From an uncultured Clostridia bacterium (GTDB lineage: Bacteria > Bacillota > Clostridia > Lachnospirales > Lachnospiraceae), in the NCBI GenBank assembly GCA_948467395.1, contig CAOKDX010000011.1, forward strand, positions 1-64,000: 64,000 bases of DNA, in the 5' to 3' direction. The position numbers were made by a program, and so were the translations under genes. Below the pieces are notes generated by a model. The model was not told where the DNA came from. It was given only the letters and a program-made list of their open reading frames with translations, and did no database searches. How positions within the stretch are numbered: the stretch's first letter is position 1; each line of letters opens with the position of its first letter. This document shows, piece after piece, positions 40,901 through 49,127 of this stretch.

Positions 40901-43207
40901 GCCATTCAGACCTATGTGAAGGAATTGGAGACCTATGTCAAAACACTGGAGGAGGATCACGGCAGACAGCACACGGGAACTAAAAATGTAGATTACCCAT
41001 ATGACAAAACTAACTGTATCTTAAATGCTACTGATATCATGATGAAGGAAATGATGTATTCCCTTCCGGCAGAACAGGTATGGGCAGGGATTGCAGGGGC
41101 AGAAGATAAAGCGGCCAAACTGGATCAGGCTTTACAGGCGATGGAGAAAACCATGACCCTGTTTTACCAGCACAAGGGACTAAGCGATTCTGCGGGAACG
41201 GAAAGAGGCAGAAATGCACTGCCGTCACAGCATCTGAATATCCGCTATATGAGAATGTTTGCCGGAGCCTTTATGTATGCTGCCGGAAACCATATCGGAA
41301 TTGAGTGGAACTCCGCTACACTGGCCAGCGCTCCCAGTGACTGGTCCGGATTTGGCTGGGGTGTCGCCCATGAGATTGGCCACAATATCAACCAGGGCAG
41401 CTATGCGGTCGCCGAGGTTACCAATAATTATTTTGCCCAGCTGCTGACAAAGACGCCGGGCAGGACGCGGTTTGATTATGCCAAGGTGTATGAAAAGGTA
41501 ACATCCGGTACGGTGGGGCGTTCTTCTAACGTCGCCACGCAGCTTGCCCTGTACTGGCAGCTTCACCTTGCCTATGATGACAACCCGGAGGACAAATATA
41601 TATATGCTAAATATGAGGATCAGTTTAACAATCTCTTCTTTGCCAGGGTGGACACCTATGCGAGAAATCCTGCCAAGGCTCCGAAAGAGGGACTGAAGCT
41701 GGATGGCGGCACGGATCAGAATCTGATGCGGCTGGCCTGCGCGGCAGCGGAGAGAAATATCCTTCCCTTTTTCCAGCGCTGGGGAATGGAGCCGGATGCG
41801 GCCACCATCACCTATGCACGGAAATATGGGCAGGCGGAGACGAAAGCGCTCTATTATGTCAACGATGCGGCAAGGGATTACCGCGCCGCCCACCCGGGGG
41901 AGACCGGAACCATTAAAGATCAGGATGCGGTTCAGGCATCCGCTGCGGCCAGGGGAGGCCAGGTGGAGATTACCATCCGCACAGACCGGGATGCGGACCT
42001 GATCCTTGGATATGAGATCAGCCGGAGCATGATTTCAAATGGCAGGAAGAAAACGGAAGTAGTAGGATTCCAGCCGGTGGATACCGCCGACCGGACAATT
42101 TATACCGATACGATTTATTCCATCAATAACAGAGTCATGGAATATGAGGTAAGGGCTGTGGATAAGTACCTGAACTATTCCAGACCGGCTGCCGCAGGCT
42201 CCGCTAAGATTCAGACGGACGGTATACTGGATAAAACGGAGTGGACGGTGGAGACGGATATGACGTCGGCAGACGACATTGTCATGGAGCCCGATACAGA
42301 CGATCCGGACAGCGGTTATCATGCCGACCAGCCAGACAGCACAGAGGCAAAGAGGGTGCACAGTATAGACCGCATTGTAGACGGAGACCGGACAGAAGCC
42401 GGCACGTATCACGGCAGCAGTAAAGGTACGGCGGTGATCACCATCGACATGCACCGGACGGAACAGGTCACGGCGATGAAATATCTCGGCGATCCACTGA
42501 CGGAGGCTGTCATAGAGGTCAGCCAGGACGGTGCGGAATGGATCACAGTGAAGGAAAATGTCCGGGGCATTGGGGGATCTGCAGAGAAGACCATCTGGTT
42601 TGACTCGGTAAAGGACGGCGAGAGAGACCACTGGATCGGCACCTATGACGCCAGATATGTGAGGCTTGCCATTTCCCATACAGGTAATATTGCTGTCAGG
42701 GAAATCGAGCTGTGCGGCCCCACCGGCGACAACGTGGAATTTATGGCGGCGGAATCCGGCCAGCCATCCATCGGTGTACTGACAGCGGATCATCAATATG
42801 GAAGCCAGGCATCGGATATTATAAAGAAGGGATCGCTGATCTTTACCGGGACGTATAAAGGTAATCCTGCCTATAACGTAGTAATCTTGTATGATACGGA
42901 GGGCAATGTTATTGGTGCAAAGGACGGAAAAACCCAGTCGGGACAGGTGATATTTGCCAATGTTCCGGCACAGGGAAATCTTGGGGAGACATCAGAGGGA
43001 ACCTGGGTATATTATGTGGAGCCGGGGCAGTGGGATGCCGCCGCACTGAAGAAGCTTCCGGGCGTGCGGGCAGAGCTGTACCGTGTGGACGACGCGTTGA
43101 CACTGGAGGGCGAACGGATCGTCAGTGATACAAAGGTGATCCGTATACCGGATCAGATTCCGAACATTACATTAACAAATGGAGGCAGAAGTGAAAAAGT
43201 GGATTAA
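37967..43207 (+). CDS. Giant secreted M60-type peptidase with dockerin, Fn3 and discoidin-like domains
   Basis: The 1746-residue protein has a signal peptide (1-28), a beta-rich segment (about 50-145), a dockerin-like Ca-binding pair (about 152-205: GDFNGDKVIDSKDTD and ADLNGDGSTDLVDLQNL), a discoidin-like region (about 330-390), two fibronectin-III domains (about 405-605), another carbohydrate-binding-like region (about 620-780), the peptidase M60/enhancin-like domain with H1135-E-I-G-H1139 and E1150 as zinc ligands, and a C-terminal discoidin-like domain (about 1460-1590). M60-like proteins of gut bacteria cut mucin-type glycoproteins. No sortase motif is present, so the dockerin may provide attachment. 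ATG follows AGGAGG; the gene overlaps its partner by 17 bases. Confidence 0.85.
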   Translation: MRRWMAIMITACLSLQTWTCADISASAAGTTAVQREETKETVSQTVSEGISQTECALEVEVRSSLLFPFQGNVTVRISGNKEEQQKVLDFKNTDSSSQTARFDVSEGNYSVSVQADRFAWYSQNAAVKKGWISKVQVCPVRTETGSSAVPGWIRPGDFNGDKVIDSKDTDIVLSTLRRNPGSAAADLNGDGSTDLVDLQNLVQSIDENQVSHIEKLGLLRKVQASDETVAEGDIHAFMNGEAAVTLRPLDREGAISKENPAGLEFTLADEKASDPVPEIQGITIHAPVEEKDGTLTSGITDGEAVIVCDNGDGKEQETVYTLSGGQKAAKNEIQKLGGGTGRAVSAASLSVDASGALVLDFGTQLAVKRVVIRITGTKKTEPLINIAKVEFVNNMEDRIPAPQLDIPTLNTPVSGNESLTVSWTAQRNITGYEVYVSSQATGGSQIVRVANTKHLITSINDRELKNFETYLIKVRSVNGDWKSPWSKEVTGVPKPQKLPAAPDHVKAEGGYRSISVSWKDMDDASGYMVYFRKSSDEGAAYEPVVKGFQPVKAGTGKLEGTKYVISGLQDDTEYSVYVMGWNELGWGKASLVSKAFTKNIAPPKLPKYRLLNTSNGEGVLTAHIKNAVYGGSGGARMVGSTLDTAANSALGLVDDNYGSYWTKTDWDDGVAYPAASKGMVVTLDNNYKMNYMTFAAADMKTGVNTVRVGYWSKEDKQEQTVGARLIAKTDAGNNPYYIVKFDRTITADRIHLCLGRSWGGAGDIVVGEIHFHKYDSLEDDIMGLYQDDMHTTLREDVTASVIDALERRLETADTESGEKHPLYQELKLELRTAREILTSALEPARRVENQITAAKDTHLGFGGLNSWQPLGKAAYAGEVLLVYVGHNTKRTGDAAALKLVVTQHHAESSAVMKTMDLKVGRNEITIPQITTTDQERGGQLYIAYTGNNAADQYAVRISGGSSIPVLSVYGKTGAARTGAIQTYVKELETYVKTLEEDHGRQHTGTKNVDYPYDKTNCILNATDIMMKEMMYSLPAEQVWAGIAGAEDKAAKLDQALQAMEKTMTLFYQHKGLSDSAGTERGRNALPSQHLNIRYMRMFAGAFMYAAGNHIGIEWNSATLASAPSDWSGFGWGVAHEIGHNINQGSYAVAEVTNNYFAQLLTKTPGRTRFDYAKVYEKVTSGTVGRSSNVATQLALYWQLHLAYDDNPEDKYIYAKYEDQFNNLFFARVDTYARNPAKAPKEGLKLDGGTDQNLMRLACAAAERNILPFFQRWGMEPDAATITYARKYGQAETKALYYVNDAARDYRAAHPGETGTIKDQDAVQASAAARGGQVEITIRTDRDADLILGYEISRSMISNGRKKTEVVGFQPVDTADRTIYTDTIYSINNRVMEYEVRAVDKYLNYSRPAAAGSAKIQTDGILDKTEWTVETDMTSADDIVMEPDTDDPDSGYHADQPDSTEAKRVHSIDRIVDGDRTEAGTYHGSSKGTAVITIDMHRTEQVTAMKYLGDPLTEAVIEVSQDGAEWITVKENVRGIGGSAEKTIWFDSVKDGERDHWIGTYDARYVRLAISHTGNIAVREIELCGPTGDNVEFMAAESGQPSIGVLTADHQYGSQASDIIKKGSLIFTGTYKGNPAYNVVILYDTEGNVIGAKDGKTQSGQVIFANVPAQGNLGETSEGTWVYYVEPGQWDAAALKKLPGVRAELYRVDDALTLEGERIVSDTKVIRIPDQIPNITLTNGGRSEKVD

Positions 43208-44327
43208 TATTTTGGTGACAGCATTTGTTTTGATCACGGCAGTCCCGGCCGCTGCCCAGGCGGCAGAAAAGGCGGGCGGAACCCTTACGGCGGCGGGCAA
43301 TAACGTGGCCGTGACGGTGGCACTCCCCGAGGGAAGGACAGAGGCCATCACGACCCTGCGCCTGCAGCTGCGGGTATCTGTCGGCAGCGGAACCATGGAT
43401 CAGCCGGCCTTTATCTTTGACCCTGCGGTGAAGAGCGCGGTCAGCGATGCAGACATTCGAAAAGAGAAGGATAACAGTTATACGATGGATATCATACTGT
43501 CCGGTAAGAAGGATCAGAAGATATTTCTTGCAAATGGAACCGTGAAAATTGGAACCGTCAGCTTAAAACCGACATCCGCCGCTTTTGCAGCCACGGTTGC
43601 TTTCGTTGGAAAAAACGGCGCAGCCAGCTCGCCGACAGTGGATTATGTGGACAGCAGCGGATTGTCTGCCATAACGGTTCCCCTGGCCGGAACGAAGCCC
43701 GCAGAGGTGAAAAAAGCAGCGGTTCCGGCATTATCCACAGCCAAACCAAAGCTGACGGCCTCTGTTAAAAATGGCTCCAGAAAAGTAAGATTTCGGTGGA
43801 ACAAGATTACTGGTGCCAGCGGCTACCGTATCTATCAGTATAATACAAAGACAAAGAAATATAAGAGGATAAAGACCATCACAGGGGGGACGAAGCTCTC
43901 CTGGTCAAAAAACTTTTCCTGGGGCACAAAGTATATCTTTAAGCTCCGTGCCTTTCAGACAACGCCGGGCGGGGGAAAAACATATGGGAAGTACAGTTCC
44001 GCCACAAAATCGGTAGTACCGCCCTCTGCGGTGAAGAAATTTTCCGCGGAGTTCTGGAGCGTGGGCAAGGCCGGGCTTCTGTGGAAAAGGGTGCCGAAGG
44101 CCGGGGGCTATCAGATTTACCGCAGTGCGAAAAAGAAGGGGAAATATAAGCTTGCCCGGACCATCCGGAAGGGGAAGACTACCCGGTGCACCAGCATCAA
44201 ACATAAGAAAGGGAAAACGTATTATTATAAGATCCGGGCGTATATAAAGCCCGCAGGAAAAAAGTGCGTATACAGTAAGTTCAGCGCGGTGAAAAAATAT
44301 AAGAATACAGGAAAAAGGAAACGGTAG
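43191..44327 (+). CDS. Secreted protein with possible cohesin-like domain and Fn3-like repeats
   Basis: The 378-residue product starts at GTG 43191, five bases after GGAGG, and has a clear signal peptide (1-24). Residues about 27-150 form a beta-rich domain (TLRLQLRVSVGSGTMDQPAFIFDP...IFLANGTVKIGTVSLKPTS) whose strand order and IGTVSL ending recall cohesin domains. Two repeats of about 85 residues follow (about 190-370), each with GYRIYQY/GYQIYRS and a later KYSS/KFSA, i.e. Fn3-like. The C-terminus is very basic. The gene overlaps the end of the dockerin/M60 gene, so the two are co-translated and may form a dockerin-cohesin pair on the surface; the cohesin call is tentative. Confidence 0.6.
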   Translation: MKKWINILVTAFVLITAVPAAAQAAEKAGGTLTAAGNNVAVTVALPEGRTEAITTLRLQLRVSVGSGTMDQPAFIFDPAVKSAVSDADIRKEKDNSYTMDIILSGKKDQKIFLANGTVKIGTVSLKPTSAAFAATVAFVGKNGAASSPTVDYVDSSGLSAITVPLAGTKPAEVKKAAVPALSTAKPKLTASVKNGSRKVRFRWNKITGASGYRIYQYNTKTKKYKRIKTITGGTKLSWSKNFSWGTKYIFKLRAFQTTPGGGKTYGKYSSATKSVVPPSAVKKFSAEFWSVGKAGLLWKRVPKAGGYQIYRSAKKKGKYKLARTIRKGKTTRCTSIKHKKGKTYYYKIRAYIKPAGKKCVYSKFSAVKKYKNTGKRKR

Positions 44328-44333
44328 AGAGTT

Positions 44334-44984
44334 GTGAGATATTTTATATCAGACCTGCATTTCTTCCATGAAAGTCTTCTTACGAAGATGGACAGGAGGG
44401 GATTTGCCACCTGTGAAGAGATGCATGAATATATGCTGAGCCGCTGGAATGAAAAGGTGCGTCCTGTTGATGAGGTGGTGATCCTGGGTGATGTGTCAAT
44501 GGAGAGGGGAGGCCCCACTAGTGAAATTCTCCGGCGTCTGAACGGCCGGCTGTATCTCATTGTGGGAAATCATGATACCTATCTCAATGACAGGAAGTTT
44601 GACCCATCTCGTTTTGAGTGGATCAAGCCATATGCAGAGCTGCACGATAACAGGAGGAAGATCATACTCAGCCACTATCCGGTTTTTTGCTATAATGGGC
44701 AGTACCGCCGGGATAAAGAGGGAAACCCAAAGACCTATATGCTCTACGGGCATGTCCATAATACCCAGGATGAGATACTTGTGAACTGCTTTATCCGGGA
44801 GACAGAACAGATGCTCTGGCAGGGGCCGGGGGATAAAGAGCCGCTGCCCATCCCCTGCCAGATGATCAACTGTTTCTGTATGTTCTCGGACTATACACCG
44901 CTGTCCCTGGATGAGTGGATCGCAGTGGATGCGGAACGAAGGGCGGATATGGAACCGCCGGGGGCAGGGAAACGAAGCATTTGA
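44334..44984 (+). CDS. Calcineurin-like metallophosphoesterase
   Basis: The 216-residue protein has the full metallophosphoesterase motif set: DLHFFH near the N-terminus, VVILGDVS, IVGNHDTY, ILSHYP and YGHVHN, which bind two metal ions. It resembles the short bacterial phosphoesterases found near phage or housekeeping genes, with unknown phosphodiester or phosphomonoester substrates. GTG 44334 starts only six bases after the previous stop, and the site is weak, suggesting translational coupling or a poorly expressed gene. It is cytoplasmic, with no signal peptide. Confidence 0.85.
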   Translation: MRYFISDLHFFHESLLTKMDRRGFATCEEMHEYMLSRWNEKVRPVDEVVILGDVSMERGGPTSEILRRLNGRLYLIVGNHDTYLNDRKFDPSRFEWIKPYAELHDNRRKIILSHYPVFCYNGQYRRDKEGNPKTYMLYGHVHNTQDEILVNCFIRETEQMLWQGPGDKEPLPIPCQMINCFCMFSDYTPLSLDEWIAVDAERRADMEPPGAGKRSI

Positions 44985-45046
44985 CTTTATGCCGAATTGT
45001 GATAAACTGGAAAGAAACGAAGACGTGGAAGACCGAGGTGACTATT

Positions 45047-46225
45047 TTGAATTACAGAAAGGACCGGTACGGCAACGAGATATCCATTCTTGGCTATGGA
45101 TGTATGCGCTTTACCCAGACTGCGGGGCGGATCAATAAAGAGAAGGCGGAGAGGGAGATAATGGCTGCCTACCGCGCCGGCGTCAATTATTACGATACCG
45201 CTTATGTATATCCGGGCAGTGAAAAGGTGCTGGGAGAGATCGTGGCCAGAAATCAGATTCGGGACAAAATTTATATTGCCACCAAGCTCCCTCATTATTT
45301 AATAAAAAATCAGGGCAGCATGGACAAATATTTTGACGAGCAGCTGTCGCGGCTGCAGACGGATCATATTGATTATTATCTGATGCATATGCTCACGGAT
45401 GTGAAGACATGGGAGCGCCTGAAAGGGCTTGGCATACTGGAATGGCTGGAGAAGAAGAGGGAGAGCGGGGCCATCCGGCAGACAGGCTTTTCCTATCACG
45501 GTAATTCCGATATGTTCTGTCAGTTAGTGGATGCCTATGACTGGGACTTCTGCCAGATCCAGTACAATTATATGGATGAACATTCCCAGGCGGGGCGGAC
45601 CGGACTTCACTATGCGCATAAGAAGGGACTTCCGGTGGTCATCATGGAACCGCTGCGGGGCGGCCGTCTGGTGAACCGCCTGCCAGAAGAGGCGTACAGG
45701 GTTATGGAGAAATATCCGGTGCGGCATACGCCGGCCCAGTGGGCATTCCGCTGGCTCTGGAACCAGCCGGAGGTAACCTGTGTTTTGTCCGGCATGAATT
45801 CATTGGAGATGGTGGAAGAAAATACCGCGTCAGCGTCGGCAGCCAGGGCCGGGGAACTGGGAGAACCAGAGGAAAAAATGCTGTCCCAGGTGGTGGATGC
45901 CATCAATGCGGGGATAAAGGTGGGCTGCACCGGCTGCCGTTACTGTATGCCCTGCCCGCAGAATGTAGATATACCGGGAACCTTTGCCGCTTACAACCGG
46001 CGGTATTCGGAGGGCTGGTTCTCCGCAGAGAAGGAATATCTCATGTGCACGGCGCTTCGGAGTACGTCTTCCGCAGCGTCAAACTGTATCGGGTGCGGCA
46101 AATGCGAGCAGCATTGTCCCCAGAATATAGAGATTCGGAAGGAGCTGGCGAATGCCAGAAAGAAACTGGAGGGACCGGCCTATAAGATTGGAAGAAAGGT
46201 AGTGAAATGGCTGCGGGCTTATTAG
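45047..46225 (+). CDS. Aldo/keto reductase with C-terminal ferredoxin domain
   Basis: The 392-residue protein has an aldo/keto reductase barrel (about 1-285) with catalytic Asp/Tyr in YYDTAYVYPGSE, Lys in IATKLP and His in YYLMHML, followed by a ferredoxin-like module: CTGCRYCMPCPQNVDIP (about 300-316) and CIGCGKCEQHCPQNIEI (about 350-366), two [4Fe-4S]-type Cys sets. Such fusions are common in anaerobes and probably move electrons between ferredoxin and a small carbonyl compound. TTG 45047 is chosen as start, six bases after GAGGTG; longer frames upstream overlap the phosphoesterase gene and lack homology to the family. Confidence 0.88.
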   Translation: MNYRKDRYGNEISILGYGCMRFTQTAGRINKEKAEREIMAAYRAGVNYYDTAYVYPGSEKVLGEIVARNQIRDKIYIATKLPHYLIKNQGSMDKYFDEQLSRLQTDHIDYYLMHMLTDVKTWERLKGLGILEWLEKKRESGAIRQTGFSYHGNSDMFCQLVDAYDWDFCQIQYNYMDEHSQAGRTGLHYAHKKGLPVVIMEPLRGGRLVNRLPEEAYRVMEKYPVRHTPAQWAFRWLWNQPEVTCVLSGMNSLEMVEENTASASAARAGELGEPEEKMLSQVVDAINAGIKVGCTGCRYCMPCPQNVDIPGTFAAYNRRYSEGWFSAEKEYLMCTALRSTSSAASNCIGCGKCEQHCPQNIEIRKELANARKKLEGPAYKIGRKVVKWLRAY

Positions 46226-46254
46226 ATGAAAGATAAATTGAACGGAGGTAAGAG

Positions 46255-47958
46255 ATGAAGGCGGATCAGGAATTGAGAAATATATTGAGACAGATTGACC
46301 ACAAGGGATATCCGGCTTACAAACAGCTGAAGGGGGAGTACCATTTTCCGGAATATACACTGGGAATCGACCATGTACAGGGAGATCCCTTTGCCTCCCC
46401 GTCAAAGGTAAGTGTGCGTGTGGCGGGAGCACGGGCGGGATTTGACCGGAATCTGTATGATACACCGGAGAAGAAGACTGCGCTGGAGGATTATCTCCTG
46501 AGAGGATTCGCAGGACAGCTCAGGGGATTTTCCTTCCAGGCGAAGGGCTCTGGTAAATCCGGTCTGATGGCAGTGAGCGTACCGGGACAGGAGATCCTGC
46601 CCCGCACGGCCTGCCAGATTGACCGAAGGAATGGGGATATCATTCTGCGCATGGAGATTGGCTTTCCCGCCAATGGACGCACGGTGAACAGCCGTGAGCT
46701 GGAGAAGATTCTCTTTGATTTCCTGCCGGTCTGTGTCAGGAAGTCATTGTATGCACGGGCACTGGACGGGGCTAAGGTGAAAGCGTCGGCAGAACTGGCG
46801 GAGGACCAGACTTATATGAGACAGCGGCTGGCAGAGCTGGGACTGGTGGCGTTTGTGGCAAATGGCTCGGTGCTGCCAAGGGAATCCGGCGTCAGCAGCC
46901 GTCCCATGAAGGGGGCGGTGGCTTTTCAGTCGCCGGAGGAGCTGGAGCTGGTCATGGAGCTTCCCAACAGGGGCAGAATGGCAGGTATGGGCATACGCCG
47001 CGGCATAACCCTTATTGTGGGAGGCGGCTACCACGGCAAATCTACGCTGTTGAAAGCGCTTGAGCTGGGGGTATATAACCATATCGCCGGAGACGGCAGG
47101 GAATATGTGGTAACGGATGGCACGGCGGTGAAGCTCCGGGCCGAGGACGGGCGGAGTGTGAAGAAAAGTGATATTTCCATGTTTATCAATGATCTGCCCA
47201 ATGGAAAGGATACGAGGCAATTTTCCACAGAGGATGCCAGCGGCTCCACTTCCCAGGCGGCCAATGTGGTAGAGGCTATGGAGGCGGGCAGCCGGGTCTT
47301 TCTTATTGATGAGGATACCAGCGCCACGAACTTTATGATCCGGGACGAGCTGATGCAGCGTGTGGTTCACCGGGAGATGGAACCCATCACGCCATTTGTA
47401 GAGCGTGTCAGGGAACTGTATGAGCGGGAGGGAATCTCTACTGTTCTGGTGGCGGGGAGCTCCGGCAGCTATTTTCATAAGGCGGACTGCATTATCCAGA
47501 TGAACCGGTATGAGCCGGTGGAAATTACGGCCTTCGCCAAAAAGGAGGCAGAGGCATTTCCTCTTCCTGCCGGTGATACGCCGAAGTCACAGAAGCCGGA
47601 TTATAACCGGATTCCAAAAGGGGACCGGCGATTCGGCGCGGACGGCAGGGTGAAGATGAAGACCCTTGGCATGGATGGCATCAGTATAAACCGGGATACG
47701 ATTGATCTTCGGTATGTGGAACAGCTGGCGGATACGGAACAGCTCACGGCGCTGTCGCATCTGATGAAATATATGCGGATGCGGGTATTTGACGGAAAAA
47801 GGACTTTGCAGCAGGCCGTGGAGGAAACCATGCGGGTGCTGCAGGACAGAGGCTGGGAGGGAATCTGCGGCGCCGCCGTTCTTCCCGGCAATCTTGCCCT
47901 CCCCCGCCGGCAGGAGGTGTTTGCCTGCCTGAACCGGTGGCGGGAGCTGGGTTTCTAG
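46255..47958 (+). CDS. Predicted ABC-class ATPase (PF09818 type)
   Basis: The 567-residue cytoplasmic protein has a single ATPase core: Walker A VGGGYHGKSTLLKALE near residue 265, a DASGSTSQAANVVEA segment in place of an ABC signature, Walker B RVFLIDEDTSATNF, and an H-like TVLVAGSSGSY. This is the layout of the 'ATPase of the ABC class' family, which is widespread but uncharacterised. N-terminal (1-200) and C-terminal (450-567) extensions are typical of it. GGAGG precedes the ATG 29 bases after the aldo/keto reductase gene, so they may be co-transcribed, though a functional link is not evident. Confidence 0.85.
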   Translation: MKADQELRNILRQIDHKGYPAYKQLKGEYHFPEYTLGIDHVQGDPFASPSKVSVRVAGARAGFDRNLYDTPEKKTALEDYLLRGFAGQLRGFSFQAKGSGKSGLMAVSVPGQEILPRTACQIDRRNGDIILRMEIGFPANGRTVNSRELEKILFDFLPVCVRKSLYARALDGAKVKASAELAEDQTYMRQRLAELGLVAFVANGSVLPRESGVSSRPMKGAVAFQSPEELELVMELPNRGRMAGMGIRRGITLIVGGGYHGKSTLLKALELGVYNHIAGDGREYVVTDGTAVKLRAEDGRSVKKSDISMFINDLPNGKDTRQFSTEDASGSTSQAANVVEAMEAGSRVFLIDEDTSATNFMIRDELMQRVVHREMEPITPFVERVRELYEREGISTVLVAGSSGSYFHKADCIIQMNRYEPVEITAFAKKEAEAFPLPAGDTPKSQKPDYNRIPKGDRRFGADGRVKMKTLGMDGISINRDTIDLRYVEQLADTEQLTALSHLMKYMRMRVFDGKRTLQQAVEETMRVLQDRGWEGICGAAVLPGNLALPRRQEVFACLNRWRELGF

Positions 47959-47966
47959 ATTGACAG

Positions 47967-48029
47967 AAAGACCTTCTGTATATTTTTTCATGTTGTGGAA
48001 ATGATATGGAAAAAACAGGAGGTCTTTTT
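47967..48029 (+). terminator. Terminator after the ABC-class ATPase gene
   Basis: AAAGACCTTCTG (47967-47978) pairs with CAGGAGGTCTTT (48016-48027), one mismatch, across a loop of about 37 bases, followed by TT. The 3' arm also contains AGGAGG. Confidence 0.55.
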
Positions 48030-48052
48030 GATACTCCGGGACGGAGGTTATT

Positions 48053-49012
48053 ATGGATGTATGCGCTGGAACGAATAACAGGAAGGCGGCGGTGATCGGC
48101 TGCGGCTTTGTGGGATCGGCATCGGCATTTGCCCTGATGCAGAGCGGGCTCTTTTCGGAAATGGTACTGATCGATGTGGACAGGGAGCGGGCAGAGGGAG
48201 AGGCAATGGATATCAGCCATGGTGTCCCGCTGGCGGAGCCAATGACGATTTATGCGGGGGATTACAGGGATATTGCAGATGCGGCGGTAATCATCATCAC
48301 GGCCGGAGCCAACCAGAAGCCCGGGGAGACGCGTCTCGACCTGGTGCATAAGAATGCGAAGATCATGAAATCCATTGTGACACAGATTGCACAGAACGGA
48401 TGCAGGGGAATGCTGCTGGTCGTTTCCAATCCGGTGGACATACTGACCCATGTGGCACAGAAGGTCAGCGGACTGCCGGAGAAAAGAGTATTTGGTTCGG
48501 GAACTATTTTGGATTCTGCCCGGCTCCGGTATCATCTTGGCCGGCATCTGGGAGTGGACAGCCGCAGCGTTCATGCTTTCGTGATTGGGGAACATGGTGA
48601 CAGTGAGATAGCAGCCTGGAGCAGTGCGAATATATCGGGAGTACCTCTCGATACCTTCTGCGAGATGCGGGGACACTATGATCATGAAGGAAATACCGAA
48701 AGTATAGAGGACCGGGTCCGGGGCAGCGCATATGAAATCATAGCGAAGAAGGATGCCACCTATTACGGCATCGCCATGGTAGTCAGGCGGCTCTGCCAGG
48801 CCATTGTCCGGGACGAAAAATCTATTTTTCCGGTGTCCAAACGAATGCATGGCGAGTACGGCGTGGGTGATGTGGTGCTGAGCATGCCGGCGATCATCGG
48901 GGCGGACGGTGTGGAAAATCTGGTGCCCATTTCCCTGAATGAGAGGGAAAAGGCGGGTTTGTGCGAATCGGCGGAGACCTTAAGGCAGATTGCGGAGGAA
49001 CTGGATCTATAA
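48053..49012 (+). CDS. ldh: L-lactate dehydrogenase
   Basis: The 319-residue enzyme reduces pyruvate to L-lactate with NADH, closing fermentative glycolysis. It shows the Rossmann loop KAAVIGCGFVGSASAFAL, ITAGANQKPGETRLDLV (with the substrate-discriminating Gln and the mobile-loop Arg), VVSNPVDILTHV, and the catalytic His in FVIGEHGDSE near residue 177. The Gln in GANQKPGETR favours lactate rather than malate dehydrogenase. ATG follows GGAGG. Single-gene unit between a terminator and the next gene's promoter. Confidence 0.92.
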   Translation: MDVCAGTNNRKAAVIGCGFVGSASAFALMQSGLFSEMVLIDVDRERAEGEAMDISHGVPLAEPMTIYAGDYRDIADAAVIIITAGANQKPGETRLDLVHKNAKIMKSIVTQIAQNGCRGMLLVVSNPVDILTHVAQKVSGLPEKRVFGSGTILDSARLRYHLGRHLGVDSRSVHAFVIGEHGDSEIAAWSSANISGVPLDTFCEMRGHYDHEGNTESIEDRVRGSAYEIIAKKDATYYGIAMVVRRLCQAIVRDEKSIFPVSKRMHGEYGVGDVVLSMPAIIGADGVENLVPISLNEREKAGLCESAETLRQIAEELDL

Positions 49013-49028
49013 AGATTTCATAAAGTTA

Positions 49029-49057
49029 TTGTGCATTTCTCTCAATAATGTTATATT
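49029..49057 (+). promoter_or_regulatory. Promoter of the Na/phosphate cotransporter gene
   Basis: TTGTGC (49029-49034) and TATATT (49052-49057), 17-bp spacer, about 70 bases before the ATG. Confidence 0.5.
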
Positions 49058-49127
49058 TAAAAATGGGAATTAGCAACTTACATTTTATTACAATTTTCAT
49101 CAAAATGCATGAGAGAGGAATATAACA

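Noticed and set aside
47744-48850. 368-codon open frame antisense to ldh and the ATPase gene end
   Set aside because: It spans two genuine genes and the terminator between them on the other strand and has no recognisable product.
49013-49127. TPP riboswitch in front of the phosphate cotransporter/thiW/thiM unit
   Set aside because: The conserved CTGAGA and related TPP-aptamer motifs were looked for and not seen; the gap is short and A+T-rich with only a promoter.
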